NCBI GenBank assembly: GCA_022766245.1
Contig: JALEPL010000002.1
Span: 54,115 to 118,114, forward strand
Reading direction: 5' to 3'
Source: Lachnospiraceae bacterium
GTDB lineage: Bacteria > Bacillota > Clostridia > Lachnospirales > Lachnospiraceae
Length of the DNA stretch: 64,000 nt
Shown here in pieces: positions 34,211 to 42,823 of this stretch (positions are counted from its first letter, which is position 1; every line of letters begins with the position of its first letter). Below the pieces are notes generated by a model. The model made no database searches. It was not told the DNA's origin and was given only the letters and a program-made list of their open reading frames with translations. Both the position numbers and the translations under genes were made by a program.

Positions 34211-36019
34211 ATGCAGGTCTCAGATATGTTGAACCAGTACAATCAGAACACCGCAACAGGGGCAACTGCAGTCGCTCCCCGTCAGGGAGTGCAGCAGTTG
34301 GTTGCTGCTGTGCGTGAGATGACGGTGGGCAATGTATTTGAGGGGACTGTTAATCAGATGAAGCATGGGCAGGTGACATTGGGACTGGTCAACGGACAGA
34401 CGATACATGCCAGAGTGGCGGGAAATGTAAAGCTGACCGTAGGCCAGTCTATGTTTTTTCAGGTGAAGGCCAACGATGGAAATACCGTGGAAATCCGTCC
34501 TTACACAAATGGAAATCTGGACAATCCCACGCTCCTGAAAGCGTTGGATGCAGCAGGAGTGCCGGCGGCGGAGCATACCATAGAGATGGTAAATGCCATG
34601 ATGGAGGAGCAGATGCCCATTGACCGAAGCAGCATACAGACCATGGCAAAAAATATCGCCGGCTTTGAGCAGGAAAATATGAAGGATCTGGTTCAGATGG
34701 CAAAGCTGGACATTCCTATCACTCGTGAAAATGTGGTTCAATTTTTTAATTATAAACAGGATCAGGCGGCCATTACCCGGGAATTTGAAAATGTGCTGCA
34801 GGGATTGCAGGAAGTATATCAGGATGAGAATCTGGGAGGAAAACAGCTCGCTGCCATATCGAATCGAGTCTGGCAGGTGATTCAGGGAGAAGATATTCCC
34901 GTGACGGCAGAATCAATGAAGGAATATATGGAATCAGGATGGAGTCCTGCTGAGTTTTCACAGATGGTAGGAGCTTCCTACGGCGAGGAGAGCATGCCTT
35001 CCATGCGGGAAACCACGGAGCGGTCAGAGATTCCCTGGGAACAGACGGGGGAGATTGCCTGGGAGCAGACGGAGCAGACTGCTTCCGGCGAAGCATTTCC
35101 GATTCCGGAAAAAAATGTGGTGAGTATCGATCAGTCGGTAATCGGAACACCGGGTCAGGAGACACCGGAGTATCCGCCGCATACATTGGGCGCAGTGCTT
35201 TCCGAGGCAGATACGCAGAAATTTGCTGAAATGATAGAAAAACTGGATTGGCCCCGGGAGAGTCTGGAACCAATAGTTACGGAGGAGGGGCAAATCAATC
35301 CCAAGCTTACGGTATCGGAAAGTGTGGATCAGCTGAACCGGATATTTACTCAGTTTGTTGGGGAGGAACATACAGGAGAGCTGCGTAATATTCTCACCAG
35401 TCGGCAGTATCGGAATATGGTGCGGGATGTCTTGGAGCAGCAGTGGACCATAAAGCCGGATGAGGTGAGAAAGGACACGGTAAAACGTCTGTATGAGAAT
35501 CTGGAGCATCAGTTAAAACAGATGGAGCAGATTGTAAAGGACAGCGGTCAGCAGAATACACCTCTTGCCAAGGCAGTGAATCAGCTTCAGGGAAATCTGG
35601 AATTCATGAGTCAGATCAATCAGTCCTATCAATTTGTGCAGATCCCATTGCAGATGTCGGGACAGCCTGCCCAAAGTGAACTGTATGTGTATACCAATAA
35701 AAAGAATCTGGCGGACCCGGATGGAGAACTCTCTGCTTTCCTGCATCTGGATATGGAGCATCTGGGCTCCACGGATGTTTCTGTCCGGATGAAGAATAAA
35801 CAGGTCCGCACGGATTTTTATATGGAGGATGACCGTTCTTATGCGTTGGTGGAGGCACATGCCGAGGAATTGACCCGGCGACTGGAGAAAATGGGATACC
35901 AGTGTGGCATCAGTGTGGAAGCCAGAGAGCATAAGATGGATTTTGTGGAAGATTTTTTGAAGAAGGATCAGCCGGCAGGTGGTGTGCTGCATCGGTACTC
36001 CTTTGATGTGAGGGCATAG
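34211..36019 (+). CDS. YlqG-like protein with FliK-type C-terminal domain
   Basis: A 602-residue protein of unknown role. The last ~120 residues (from about 480: IPLQMSGQPAQSELYVY, then FLHLDMEHLGSTDVSVRM) have the pattern of the flagellar hook-length control protein FliK C-terminal domain. The N-terminal part has a beta-rich region (about 35-90, FEGTVNQMKHGQVTLGLVNG) followed by long helical and Gln/Glu-rich sequence. In Bacillus, ylqG and ylqH follow rnhB in the same order. No flagellar export genes are near. It probably acts with YlqH at an export gate or is a remnant of such a system; inference only. Confidence 0.75.
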   Translation: MQVSDMLNQYNQNTATGATAVAPRQGVQQLVAAVREMTVGNVFEGTVNQMKHGQVTLGLVNGQTIHARVAGNVKLTVGQSMFFQVKANDGNTVEIRPYTNGNLDNPTLLKALDAAGVPAAEHTIEMVNAMMEEQMPIDRSSIQTMAKNIAGFEQENMKDLVQMAKLDIPITRENVVQFFNYKQDQAAITREFENVLQGLQEVYQDENLGGKQLAAISNRVWQVIQGEDIPVTAESMKEYMESGWSPAEFSQMVGASYGEESMPSMRETTERSEIPWEQTGEIAWEQTEQTASGEAFPIPEKNVVSIDQSVIGTPGQETPEYPPHTLGAVLSEADTQKFAEMIEKLDWPRESLEPIVTEEGQINPKLTVSESVDQLNRIFTQFVGEEHTGELRNILTSRQYRNMVRDVLEQQWTIKPDEVRKDTVKRLYENLEHQLKQMEQIVKDSGQQNTPLAKAVNQLQGNLEFMSQINQSYQFVQIPLQMSGQPAQSELYVYTNKKNLADPDGELSAFLHLDMEHLGSTDVSVRMKNKQVRTDFYMEDDRSYALVEAHAEELTRRLEKMGYQCGISVEAREHKMDFVEDFLKKDQPAGGVLHRYSFDVRA

Positions 36020-36021
36020 AT

Positions 36022-36336
36022 ATGGGGAAGGATAGCTGGAAACCGGGACAGTTGGCAGGGAAAGAGGAAAAAGAACCAAAGACTGCAGTAGCAGTGGCCT
36101 ACGTTCCGGGAGAACGTGCACCGAAGATTCTGGCCAGCGGCAAGGGGCATCTGGCAGAGAAAATTATAGAAAAGGCAAAGGAAGAGGATGTGCCTCTGTA
36201 TCAGGATAATCAGCTGGCATCCACTCTTTCGAAGCTGGAAATAGGGGAGATGATTCCGCCGGAGCTCTATGAAGTGGTGGCTGAGATCCTAGTGTTTGTA
36301 GATGATATGGATAAGCTTCGGAGTAAGCTTATGTAA
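36022..36336 (+). CDS. YlqH: stand-alone FlhB-like cytoplasmic domain
   Basis: A 104-residue protein homologous to the C-terminal cytoplasmic domain of FlhB/EscU, the export-switch protein of flagellar and type III secretion. The pattern VAVAYVPGERAPKILASGKG, then VPLYQDNQLASTL and IPPELYEVVAEIL follows FlhB closely, but the self-cleaving NPTH motif is replaced by EPKT, so autocleavage cannot occur. It starts two bases after the FliK-like gene. In flagella FliK and FlhB act together as a length ruler and switch, so the pairing of two soluble relatives is striking. Confidence 0.82.
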   Translation: MGKDSWKPGQLAGKEEKEPKTAVAVAYVPGERAPKILASGKGHLAEKIIEKAKEEDVPLYQDNQLASTLSKLEIGEMIPPELYEVVAEILVFVDDMDKLRSKLM

Positions 36337-36436
36337 ATAAGGACCGACGTTCCTCTACGGTCTACAATAAAATACGCAAAATTCATTCTTAGAAACAGAA
36401 ATCCGAAAAGGAAATTATATACATGGAGGCGCATGA

Positions 36437-36796
36437 TTGATTAATAAGAGACAGGTAGGCGGTGAGTATGAAAAGCGAGCGGCAGAGTATTTAAAGGAGC
36501 AGGGCTATGAGATTCTGCAGATGAACTATCGATGCCGGCAGGGAGAGATTGACATTGTGGCAAAAGAGGGAGGATATCTGGTATTTGTGGAAGTGAAGTA
36601 CCGGTCTGATTCTGGTTGTGGCATGCCGCAGGAGGCAGTAAGCAGTTCAAAGCAGAGAGTAATCAGCCGGGTGGCCGAGTATTATTGCCTTACCCATTGC
36701 CATAGTATGGAGATTCCCTGCCGGTTTGACGTGGTGGCGGTGTTGGGAGAGGAAATCCGTCTGTTCCGCAACGCATTCGAATATCAGGAAAGGTAG
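36437..36796 (+). CDS. YraN/UPF0102 nuclease-like protein
   Basis: A 119-residue protein with the UPF0102 signature: GxxYExxAAEYL at the start, CRQGEIDIVAKEGGYLVFVEVKYR (split around residues 33-56) with the E-ID-EVK pattern of a PD-(D/E)xK nuclease fold, and QRVISRVAEYY. It is related to Holliday-junction resolvase-like proteins, but its activity is unproven in most species. The start is TTG at 36437, set by GGAGG at 36425-36429 with seven bases; the nearby ATGs run into stops. Confidence 0.88.
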   Translation: MINKRQVGGEYEKRAAEYLKEQGYEILQMNYRCRQGEIDIVAKEGGYLVFVEVKYRSDSGCGMPQEAVSSSKQRVISRVAEYYCLTHCHSMEIPCRFDVVAVLGEEIRLFRNAFEYQER

Positions 36797-36800
36797 AATT

Positions 36801-37658
36801 ATGCAGTATAAAATCGCAAACAATGAAACGGAAATGTGTCCGCAGCTTTGGGAGCATGCAGTGCATCCGGAAGTGGAGCTTTTGTATTATCCGCTATTGG
36901 AGCGGACGGGGATGGTGAAGCATTGTTTTACCACCCGGGCAGGAGGAGTCAGTGAAGGAATCTTTTCAACATTGAATCTTTCTTTCACCAGAGGGGACGA
37001 CCCGGATGCTGTGCGGCAGAATTATCTTCGGGTGGCGGAGGCAATGGGCGTGGCGTATGACAGTATCGTCTGTTCGGATCAGACTCACACCACCAATGTG
37101 CGGTACGTGACAAAACAGGATGCAGGATGCGGACTGACCAGAGCTCGCACGTATCAGGATGTGGACGGTCTCATTACAGATGTGCCGGGGCTGACACTGG
37201 CTACGTTTTATGCGGATTGTGTTCCGCTGTATTTTGTGGATCCGGTTCACCGGGCCATCGGGCTGAGTCATTCTGGTTGGAGAGGCACGGTGTCCCGCAT
37301 GGGGCAGGTTACCATTCAGGCAATGAAGGAGAAGTTTGGGACAGTGGCTTCAGATCTCATTTGCGCCATAGGACCATCCATCTGCATGGATTGTTATGAA
37401 GTGAGTGCAGACGTGGCGAAAGCGTTTTCACAGGCTTTTGGCTCAGGGGTATCCAGGATGCTTTTGGACAAGAAGAACGGAAAGTATCAGTTGGATCTCT
37501 GGGAGGCGAATCGACAGGTGCTTTTAGAGGCGGGTGTACTGCCGGAACATCTGAGCTGTACCAATATTTGTACCTGTTGTAATGCAAAACAATTGTTTTC
37601 CCATAGAGCCAGTCAGGGAAAAAGAGGTAATCTGGGAGCGTTTTTGTGCATAAAATAG
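36801..37658 (+). CDS. pgeF: Peptidoglycan editing factor PgeF / YlmD (laccase-domain family)
   Basis: A 285-residue protein of the DUF152 family (formerly polyphenol oxidase/laccase domain), cytosolic. The metal-binding His and Cys residues are conserved: HCFTTRAGGVSEG, CSDQTHT, ATFYADCVPLYF, HSGWRGTV and GPSICMDCYEV. In Escherichia coli PgeF removes wrong amino acids from murein precursors; purine nucleoside activity is also reported for relatives. The frame is open further upstream, but ATG 36801 follows AGGAAAGG and overlaps nothing. Confidence 0.9.
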   Translation: MQYKIANNETEMCPQLWEHAVHPEVELLYYPLLERTGMVKHCFTTRAGGVSEGIFSTLNLSFTRGDDPDAVRQNYLRVAEAMGVAYDSIVCSDQTHTTNVRYVTKQDAGCGLTRARTYQDVDGLITDVPGLTLATFYADCVPLYFVDPVHRAIGLSHSGWRGTVSRMGQVTIQAMKEKFGTVASDLICAIGPSICMDCYEVSADVAKAFSQAFGSGVSRMLLDKKNGKYQLDLWEANRQVLLEAGVLPEHLSCTNICTCCNAKQLFSHRASQGKRGNLGAFLCIK

Positions 37659-37706
37659 AAAAAATATAAAAATTTTAAAAAATTTTGTTACTTTTTGTGA
37701 TGTTTA

Positions 37707-37715
37707 TGTTATAAT
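37707..37715 (+). promoter_or_regulatory. Extended -10 promoter of the mini chemoreceptor
   Basis: TG-T-TATAAT (37707-37715) with TTGTTA 19 bases upstream. The sequence from CTTTTTGT to ATAATA closely matches the cheV promoter region (23690-23716). Confidence 0.6.
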
Positions 37716-37756
37716 AAATCATAATTAGCAAGACAGACAGTCGAGGAGGAAATGGT

Positions 37757-38338
37757 ATGCAGTTAATAGACGTGATAAATCAGGAAGAGATGGAAGTTCT
37801 TTTCGAACAATGGGTAGTAGCTGGCGGCGTCAATGTTGCACTTGTTGATACAGATGGGAAGGTTTTAATCGGTGAGGGAACGTTGTCTGAATATTGTGAG
37901 AATGTAGTTGCGAAAAAGGATGTTTTAGGAGCAGTATATGCGATTCTGCCGGAGGATGGAGTCCTGGACGGCGAGGCAGCAGAGAAGAGTGTATCTTCCC
38001 TGGCTGCAGTGGTGAATAAAATGATCGGAACGGTTCTGAACTGGAGAAAAGAGGAGGAGCGTGATACTGCCATCCATGAGAAGGTGGAGGAGACACTCAC
38101 CTATATCCGTAAGATGAACGATATCACAAAGAATCTGGACAAGCTGGAGAAAAACCAGAAGATTTTGTCTCTGAATGCATCCATTGAGGCGGCAAGAGCA
38201 GGAGAGGCAGGACGTGGATTCGCTATTGTAGCTACCAATGTAGCAAGCCTGGCATCTGATTTCGGTACCCAGAACCACGAGATTAAGGATGCAGTGCAGA
38301 AGCTGAATGCGCTGATGGAAAGCATCGAGCAGGCATAA
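37757..38338 (+). CDS. Short soluble chemoreceptor-like protein
   Basis: A 193-residue protein without membrane helix. Residues 1-95 form a small ligand-binding-like domain (MEVLFEQWVVAGGVNVALVDTDG region). Residues about 100-193 carry the signalling tip of methyl-accepting chemotaxis proteins, with NASIEAARAGEAGRGFAIVA at 140-159. Ordinary chemoreceptors have long paired coiled coils on both sides of the tip; here only about 40 residues precede and 30 follow it, so the methylation helices are missing. It could bind CheA/CheW (or CheV) as a cytoplasmic sensor. The ribosome site is GAGGAGG. Confidence 0.82.
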   Translation: MQLIDVINQEEMEVLFEQWVVAGGVNVALVDTDGKVLIGEGTLSEYCENVVAKKDVLGAVYAILPEDGVLDGEAAEKSVSSLAAVVNKMIGTVLNWRKEEERDTAIHEKVEETLTYIRKMNDITKNLDKLEKNQKILSLNASIEAARAGEAGRGFAIVATNVASLASDFGTQNHEIKDAVQKLNALMESIEQA

Positions 38339-38380
38339 TTTTTCTGATTCCGGAATGAATCAATTTCAAGAGAACGTATG

Positions 38381-38417
38381 GACGGGAATCCCGCTAGAAG
38401 GGATGTCCCGTCTTTTT
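38381..38417 (+). terminator. Intrinsic terminator
   Basis: GACGGGA (38381-38387) pairs with TCCCGTC (38406-38412), with an inner TCCC/GGGA, followed by TTTTT. Confidence 0.88.
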
Positions 38418-38525
38418 GGTTCTCACAGTTTAAATTTAGCCAATGCATATGCCCGAACAGTAACCATGATTCAGGAATTAAGAAATTCCTAACTTTATCT
38501 TCCTTGTTCCAAATTAAGGTTTGAT

Positions 38526-38534
38526 GGTATACTG
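38526..38534 (+). promoter_or_regulatory. Extended -10 promoter of the ABC exporter
   Basis: TG-G-TATACT (38526-38534) with TTGTTC 19 bases upstream (38504-38509). The transcript would begin with the structured repeat at 38560. Confidence 0.5.
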
Positions 38535-38559
38535 AGCACAGAGAAAATCAGATAGTGTC

Positions 38560-38618
38560 AAGTCAAATATGAAAACTGACACAAGGGCTTCGTCACCTGC
38601 GGTGACACCTCGTGTCAA
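38560..38618 (+). repeat. Double-stem leader repeat, copy 2 (before the ABC ATPase)
   Basis: The 18-base block of copy 1 recurs exactly (38560-38577). The inner stem GTCACC-TGC-GGTGAC (38593-38607) is kept. The outer stem is now TGACAC (38578-38583) with GTGTCA (38613-38618) in place of GGCATG/CATGCC, so both arms changed together. A further GTGTCA at 38557-38562 could pair with TGACAC instead, giving two exclusive folds. The AAGGAGGAG ribosome site follows at once. Confidence 0.75.
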
Positions 38619-38636
38619 AAAGGAGGAGTTTCCTTT

Positions 38637-39536
38637 ATGATAAATGCAAAACAAGTGGTCAAGACATTTTCCGGCTTTCGTGCCCTGGATGGCGTGAACC
38701 TGCATGTCCCAAAAGGAGCAGTGTATGGTCTGGTGGGACCCAATGGAGCCGGCAAATCCACCATCATACGAAATATAACCGGTATCTATAAACCGGATTC
38801 CGGAACAATCACTATCGATGGAGAACCGGTATTTAATCGTGTTTCGGCAAAAGAAAAGTTTGTTTACATACCGGATGATATTTTTTATTTTCAACAGGCA
38901 ACGATACTGGAGATGATGCATTTTTATAAGGGTATCTACAAAAATTTTGACGAGGCTTTATTCTATCGGATTCGGGATGCATTTCCTACGGTGGGACTGA
39001 AGGATACGATCCGCCGTCTGTCCAAGGGAATGCAGAAGCAGGTGGCATTCTGGCTTGGGATCAGCTGTCGCCCGGAGCTCATGATTTTGGATGAGCCGGT
39101 AGACGGACTGGATCCGGTGATGCGTCGTCAGGTCTGGAATCTTCTGATGTCAGATGTGACAGAGCATGGCACCACCATCATGGTATCTTCCCATAACCTG
39201 AGGGAATTGGAGGATGTGTGCGACCATGTGGGGATCATGCACAAGGGAAAAGTGATTCTGGAGCATTCCTTAAAAGAGCTGCAAAGTGGTGTCTGTAAGA
39301 TTCAGGTGGCCTATCGGGAACAGATGCCTCCGCTTCCACCGGAGGTCGATCTATTACACATGTCTAATCTGGGCAGAGTCTACACGCTGATCGTCCGTGG
39401 AAATCCGGCGGAGGCAAAGGTCCGGCTGCAGGCCACGGACCCGGTGCTTTTGGATGTGCTTCCACTCACATTGGAGGAAATATTTGTGTACGAATTGGGA
39501 GGGGAAGACTATGAAGTCAAAGAGATCCTTTTTTAA
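38637..39536 (+). CDS. ABC transporter ATP-binding protein
   Basis: A 299-residue ATPase of the exporter class related to YtrB/EcsA/CcmA. Walker A GPNGAGKST near 34-42; signature LSKGMQKQ in place of LSGGQ, which is common in this group; Walker B with DEPVDGLDP; H-loop in SSHNL. The C-terminal 75 residues are an extra domain after the core. It overlaps the permease gene by 26 bases, so the two are coupled. The substrate is unknown; relatives include self-protection and GntR-controlled antibiotic-stress exporters. Confidence 0.88.
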   Translation: MINAKQVVKTFSGFRALDGVNLHVPKGAVYGLVGPNGAGKSTIIRNITGIYKPDSGTITIDGEPVFNRVSAKEKFVYIPDDIFYFQQATILEMMHFYKGIYKNFDEALFYRIRDAFPTVGLKDTIRRLSKGMQKQVAFWLGISCRPELMILDEPVDGLDPVMRRQVWNLLMSDVTEHGTTIMVSSHNLRELEDVCDHVGIMHKGKVILEHSLKELQSGVCKIQVAYREQMPPLPPEVDLLHMSNLGRVYTLIVRGNPAEAKVRLQATDPVLLDVLPLTLEEIFVYELGGEDYEVKEILF

Positions 39537-41391
39537 TGGCATGATCTTTAGGAAAAATCTGGAGCATTTGTGGCCGTTGTGGATGATCTATACCATCGTG
39601 CTGCTTTTGATGGTGCCGGCAAATATTCTGGCAAACTTAAATTTTTCCTATTCGGGATATACAGAAGCGGAATTGCAGCAGCTTCGTCTTAATAATTATG
39701 TGTTTTCCCTGTTTCGGGGAATTGGTTATGAGTGGAAGAGTTTGGTGACAGCAGTGGCTGCAACCATCATTGCCATGGCTGTGTTTCGCTATCTGTTCCA
39801 GGAGCGCAGTGCTCAGGCCTATCATGCCATGCCTTTGAGCCGCAGAGAATTATTTTTCAGCAATTATCTGGCGGGCTTGACCATGCTTTTGGTGCCCGCT
39901 TTACTGGCTTTTTTTGGCGGCGTGATTGTGACGGTACTATCGGGAATCACAGCGTTGGAATACCTTCTGGCGTGGCTATTGATTTTTAGCGGGGAGTGTT
40001 TTTTCTTTTATTCCATGGCTGTACTGATATGTATGTTTACCGGGCAGCTTTGGGTTGTGCCGGTTTTTCAATTGATTTTTAATGTGTTGTTCATCGGGGT
40101 GCGCTATCTCGTCACTTCACTGATGGGTACGATTGGTTATGGCTTGTCCCAGTCCTATGCCAACCGTCAGAACAGTATATTTTCACCATTGATTTTTATG
40201 ATCAATCGGATTGGACTTCGATACAAGGAAAATTATGATTCCTGGGATATGGTGAATTATGAATTTGAAATTGTCGGGTTCAGGTATCTGGGTATTTATG
40301 TGGTGGTGGCATTGGTTATGTCTGCACTGGCTTACCTGCTTTATCTCCGCAGAAAAATCGAGATGACCGGGGATGTGCTGTCTATCTGGGAGACCAGACC
40401 ACTATTTCGCTGGGGCGTAGCAGTCTGTGGAGCCTTTCTCTGTGGAATGTGCGCATTTGGGCTACTGTCCAATTGGATTCGTACACCCCGTGCCGGATTT
40501 GTGGTGGTGCTGGTGGCTGTGGTGCTGGGGGCGCTGTTCTGTTTTTTTGCAGCGCAAATGTTGCTGGAGAAGAGAATTGCCGTGTTTCAGAAGAAACGAA
40601 TTGGGGAAGGTCTAATCTGCTGTTTCCTGTGCAGTATTTTCGTGATCAGTATTAAGTGCAATGCATTTGGACTGGAGACAAAAATTCCTGATGCGGACGA
40701 GATTGTGTCAGCTCGTGTGTCTATGTTTTATCAGGTGGATTTAGAAACGCCGGAGGGCATCGAGACGATTCGCCGTATTCACCGCTCCATTATTGATTCC
40801 AAGGATGAGTTCCTCGCATATCAGAGTGATTTTGCTCTGTCTGATGATGTCAGGTGGACAGAGATTGATTATGTTTTAAAGGACGGAAGCCGGATGGTGC
40901 GTTCCTATGGGGTGCCTATATCCGCTGCGTATATGGAAAATCAGGATTCTGTGGCTTCTGTTATTTACGGACTCTCCATGGACCCGGAAAATTACCTGAG
41001 AGGAAATATTGGCAAAGATTATGACAAGATAAAAATACAGAGTATGTCCATCGATTTGTATAGAAGTGATTTGGAAGAAACCTATATTGATTTGACGGAT
41101 GCTCAGGCACAGCAAATCTACAATGCATATATCAAAGACATTCGCCAGGGTCATATCGTACTTTGGACAAATGATGAAGTCTGGGAAAAGAATTATTATA
41201 TGAATTCGCTGATGATGGAATACACCACGGATAAAGGGGCGCGTGATTTTACTTATACGAATCTTTCACTGAACAGTCAGTGCAGCTACACCATAGAGCT
41301 TCTAAAGCGGATGGGAATTATTAACGAGGAACAGCGCCTGATTACCTGGCCGGAATATGAGCGTATTTCCAAGGAAATGCAGGATGAGTAG
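39511..41391 (+). CDS. ABC transporter permease with large C-terminal soluble domain
   Basis: A 626-residue membrane protein. About ten hydrophobic segments lie in residues 22-384 (for example 22-42, 78-96, 122-145, 152-175, 183-203, 262-280, 302-320, 328-350 and 367-384). Residues 390-626 form a soluble domain, probably extracellular, with no match I recognise. The first half resembles ABC-2-type exporters of the Ytr group. ATG 39511 is set by GGGAGGGG just before it, although the frame is open further upstream. The large soluble tail is unusual for this class and may sense or bind the substrate. Confidence 0.78.
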   Translation: MKSKRSFFNGMIFRKNLEHLWPLWMIYTIVLLLMVPANILANLNFSYSGYTEAELQQLRLNNYVFSLFRGIGYEWKSLVTAVAATIIAMAVFRYLFQERSAQAYHAMPLSRRELFFSNYLAGLTMLLVPALLAFFGGVIVTVLSGITALEYLLAWLLIFSGECFFFYSMAVLICMFTGQLWVVPVFQLIFNVLFIGVRYLVTSLMGTIGYGLSQSYANRQNSIFSPLIFMINRIGLRYKENYDSWDMVNYEFEIVGFRYLGIYVVVALVMSALAYLLYLRRKIEMTGDVLSIWETRPLFRWGVAVCGAFLCGMCAFGLLSNWIRTPRAGFVVVLVAVVLGALFCFFAAQMLLEKRIAVFQKKRIGEGLICCFLCSIFVISIKCNAFGLETKIPDADEIVSARVSMFYQVDLETPEGIETIRRIHRSIIDSKDEFLAYQSDFALSDDVRWTEIDYVLKDGSRMVRSYGVPISAAYMENQDSVASVIYGLSMDPENYLRGNIGKDYDKIKIQSMSIDLYRSDLEETYIDLTDAQAQQIYNAYIKDIRQGHIVLWTNDEVWEKNYYMNSLMMEYTTDKGARDFTYTNLSLNSQCSYTIELLKRMGIINEEQRLITWPEYERISKEMQDE

Positions 41392-41432
41392 ACATAAATT
41401 CCTTTTTATTGTAAACTATAAAGTAGTAATTG

Positions 41433-41459
41433 GTAACTATGAAGGTACTGAATAGTTAC
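41433..41459. repeat. GTAACT palindromic repeat, copy 2
   Basis: GTAACTAT-GAAGGTACTGA-ATAGTTAC, a perfect 8-bp stem with an 11-base loop, 35 bases before the start of the DUF512 gene. Confidence 0.8.
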
Positions 41460-41494
41460 AGTAATTTTAGTGAGCAGTAAAAGGGAATTTTGTT

Positions 41495-42823
41495 ATGCAG
41501 GAAAAGAAGCATGTGATTTGTTCCGTGGAGCCCGGTGGAATCGGCGAGGAGCTGGAATTAGAGCCGGGTGATGTACTATTAACCATCAATGGAAAGATGG
41601 TAGAGGATATTTTTGATTATCAGTATCTGACCAATGACGAATATCTTACGGTGGAAGTACAGAAGGCGGATGGAGAAATCTGGGAATTGGACATAGAAAA
41701 GGATTTTGATGAAGATCTGGGCATCACTTTTGAGAATGGTCTGATGGACGATTATAAGTCCTGCTCCAATAAGTGTATTTTCTGCTTTATTGATCAGATG
41801 CCAAAAGGAATGCGGGATACGCTTTATTTTAAGGATGACGATTCCAGGCTTTCCTTTTTACAGGGAAATTATGTGACACTCACCAACATGAGCGATGAGG
41901 ATATTGAGCGGATCATTTACTATAATCTGGCTCCCATCAATGTATCGGTGCACACTACGAATCCCACTTTGCGCTGTGAGATGCTTCATAACCGGTTTGC
42001 CGGGGATGCTTTAAAAAAGCTAGAGCGTCTGGCAGAGGCCGGAGTGGAGATGAATGGACAGATCGTACTTTGCAAAGGCGTGAATGACGGGGCAGAACTG
42101 GAGCATACTATTTCGGATCTGGTGAAATATATCCCTCACATGGAGAGTGTATCCGTGGTGCCGGTGGGATTGACGAAATATCGTGAAGGATTATATCCCT
42201 TAGAGCCCTTCGAAAAGGAAGATGCCCGGGAAGTTCTGGCTATCATCCATAAATGGCAGGATTACTGCATGGAGCATTATGACACCCATTTTATTCATGC
42301 CGGAGATGAGTGGTATCTTCTGGCGGAGCAGGAGCTGCCGGAAGCGGAGCGTTATGACGGTTATCTGCAGTTGGAAAACGGTGTGGGCATGATTACACTT
42401 TTGCGGGAAGAGTTTGCGGATGCCCTGGGGCAGGAGACAGGAGATGCGAATCTGAAACGTCACGTGACTCTTGCCACCGGACGGCTGGCTGCGCCGATTT
42501 TACAGGATATTCTGCCACAGATGAGGGACAAGTTCCCCGGAGTGCAGGTGGATGTCGTGCCCATTCGAAATGACTTTTTCGGGGAGCGTATTACAGTGGC
42601 AGGCCTTTTGACCGGACAGGATATCGTGAAGCAGCTGTCTCAGACTGCACTGGGAGAAGAGGTGCTTTTGCCTGGCTGTGTATTGCGTGCGGGGGAGGAT
42701 GTTTTTTTGGATGACATGACTCTTTCGGAGTTGAAAATGACTTTACAAGCCCCGGTAGTTATTGTAAAATCAAGCGGGCAGGACTTGCTGGACGCAGTCC
42801 TTGGAAGGAGCAAAAATGAGTAA
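41495..42823 (+). CDS. DUF512 protein: PDZ-radical SAM-like
   Basis: A 442-residue protein of unknown function. Residues about 3-65 look like a PDZ domain ([19 protein letters not shown]). A three-Cys cluster CSNKCIFCF near 90-98 has the CxxxCxxC spacing of radical SAM enzymes, and the middle part fits the radical SAM barrel. The C-terminal ~200 residues are the DUF512 domain with many conserved acids. In Clostridia the gene often precedes der, as here, with an 8-base overlap, which suggests a tie to ribosome assembly or a jointly regulated task. The substrate is unknown. Confidence 0.82.
   Translation: MQEKKHVICSVEPGGIGEELELEPGDVLLTINGKMVEDIFDYQYLTNDEYLTVEVQKADGEIWELDIEKDFDEDLGITFENGLMDDYKSCSNKCIFCFIDQMPKGMRDTLYFKDDDSRLSFLQGNYVTLTNMSDEDIERIIYYNLAPINVSVHTTNPTLRCEMLHNRFAGDALKKLERLAEAGVEMNGQIVLCKGVNDGAELEHTISDLVKYIPHMESVSVVPVGLTKYREGLYPLEPFEKEDAREVLAIIHKWQDYCMEHYDTHFIHAGDEWYLLAEQELPEAERYDGYLQLENGVGMITLLREEFADALGQETGDANLKRHVTLATGRLAAPILQDILPQMRDKFPGVQVDVVPIRNDFFGERITVAGLLTGQDIVKQLSQTALGEEVLLPGCVLRAGEDVFLDDMTLSELKMTLQAPVVIVKSSGQDLLDAVLGRSKNE

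Noticed and set aside
39397..39510. Longer start of the ABC permease
   Set aside because: The extra residues lie entirely within the ATPase gene and lack a ribosome site; ATG 39511 has GGGAGGGG.
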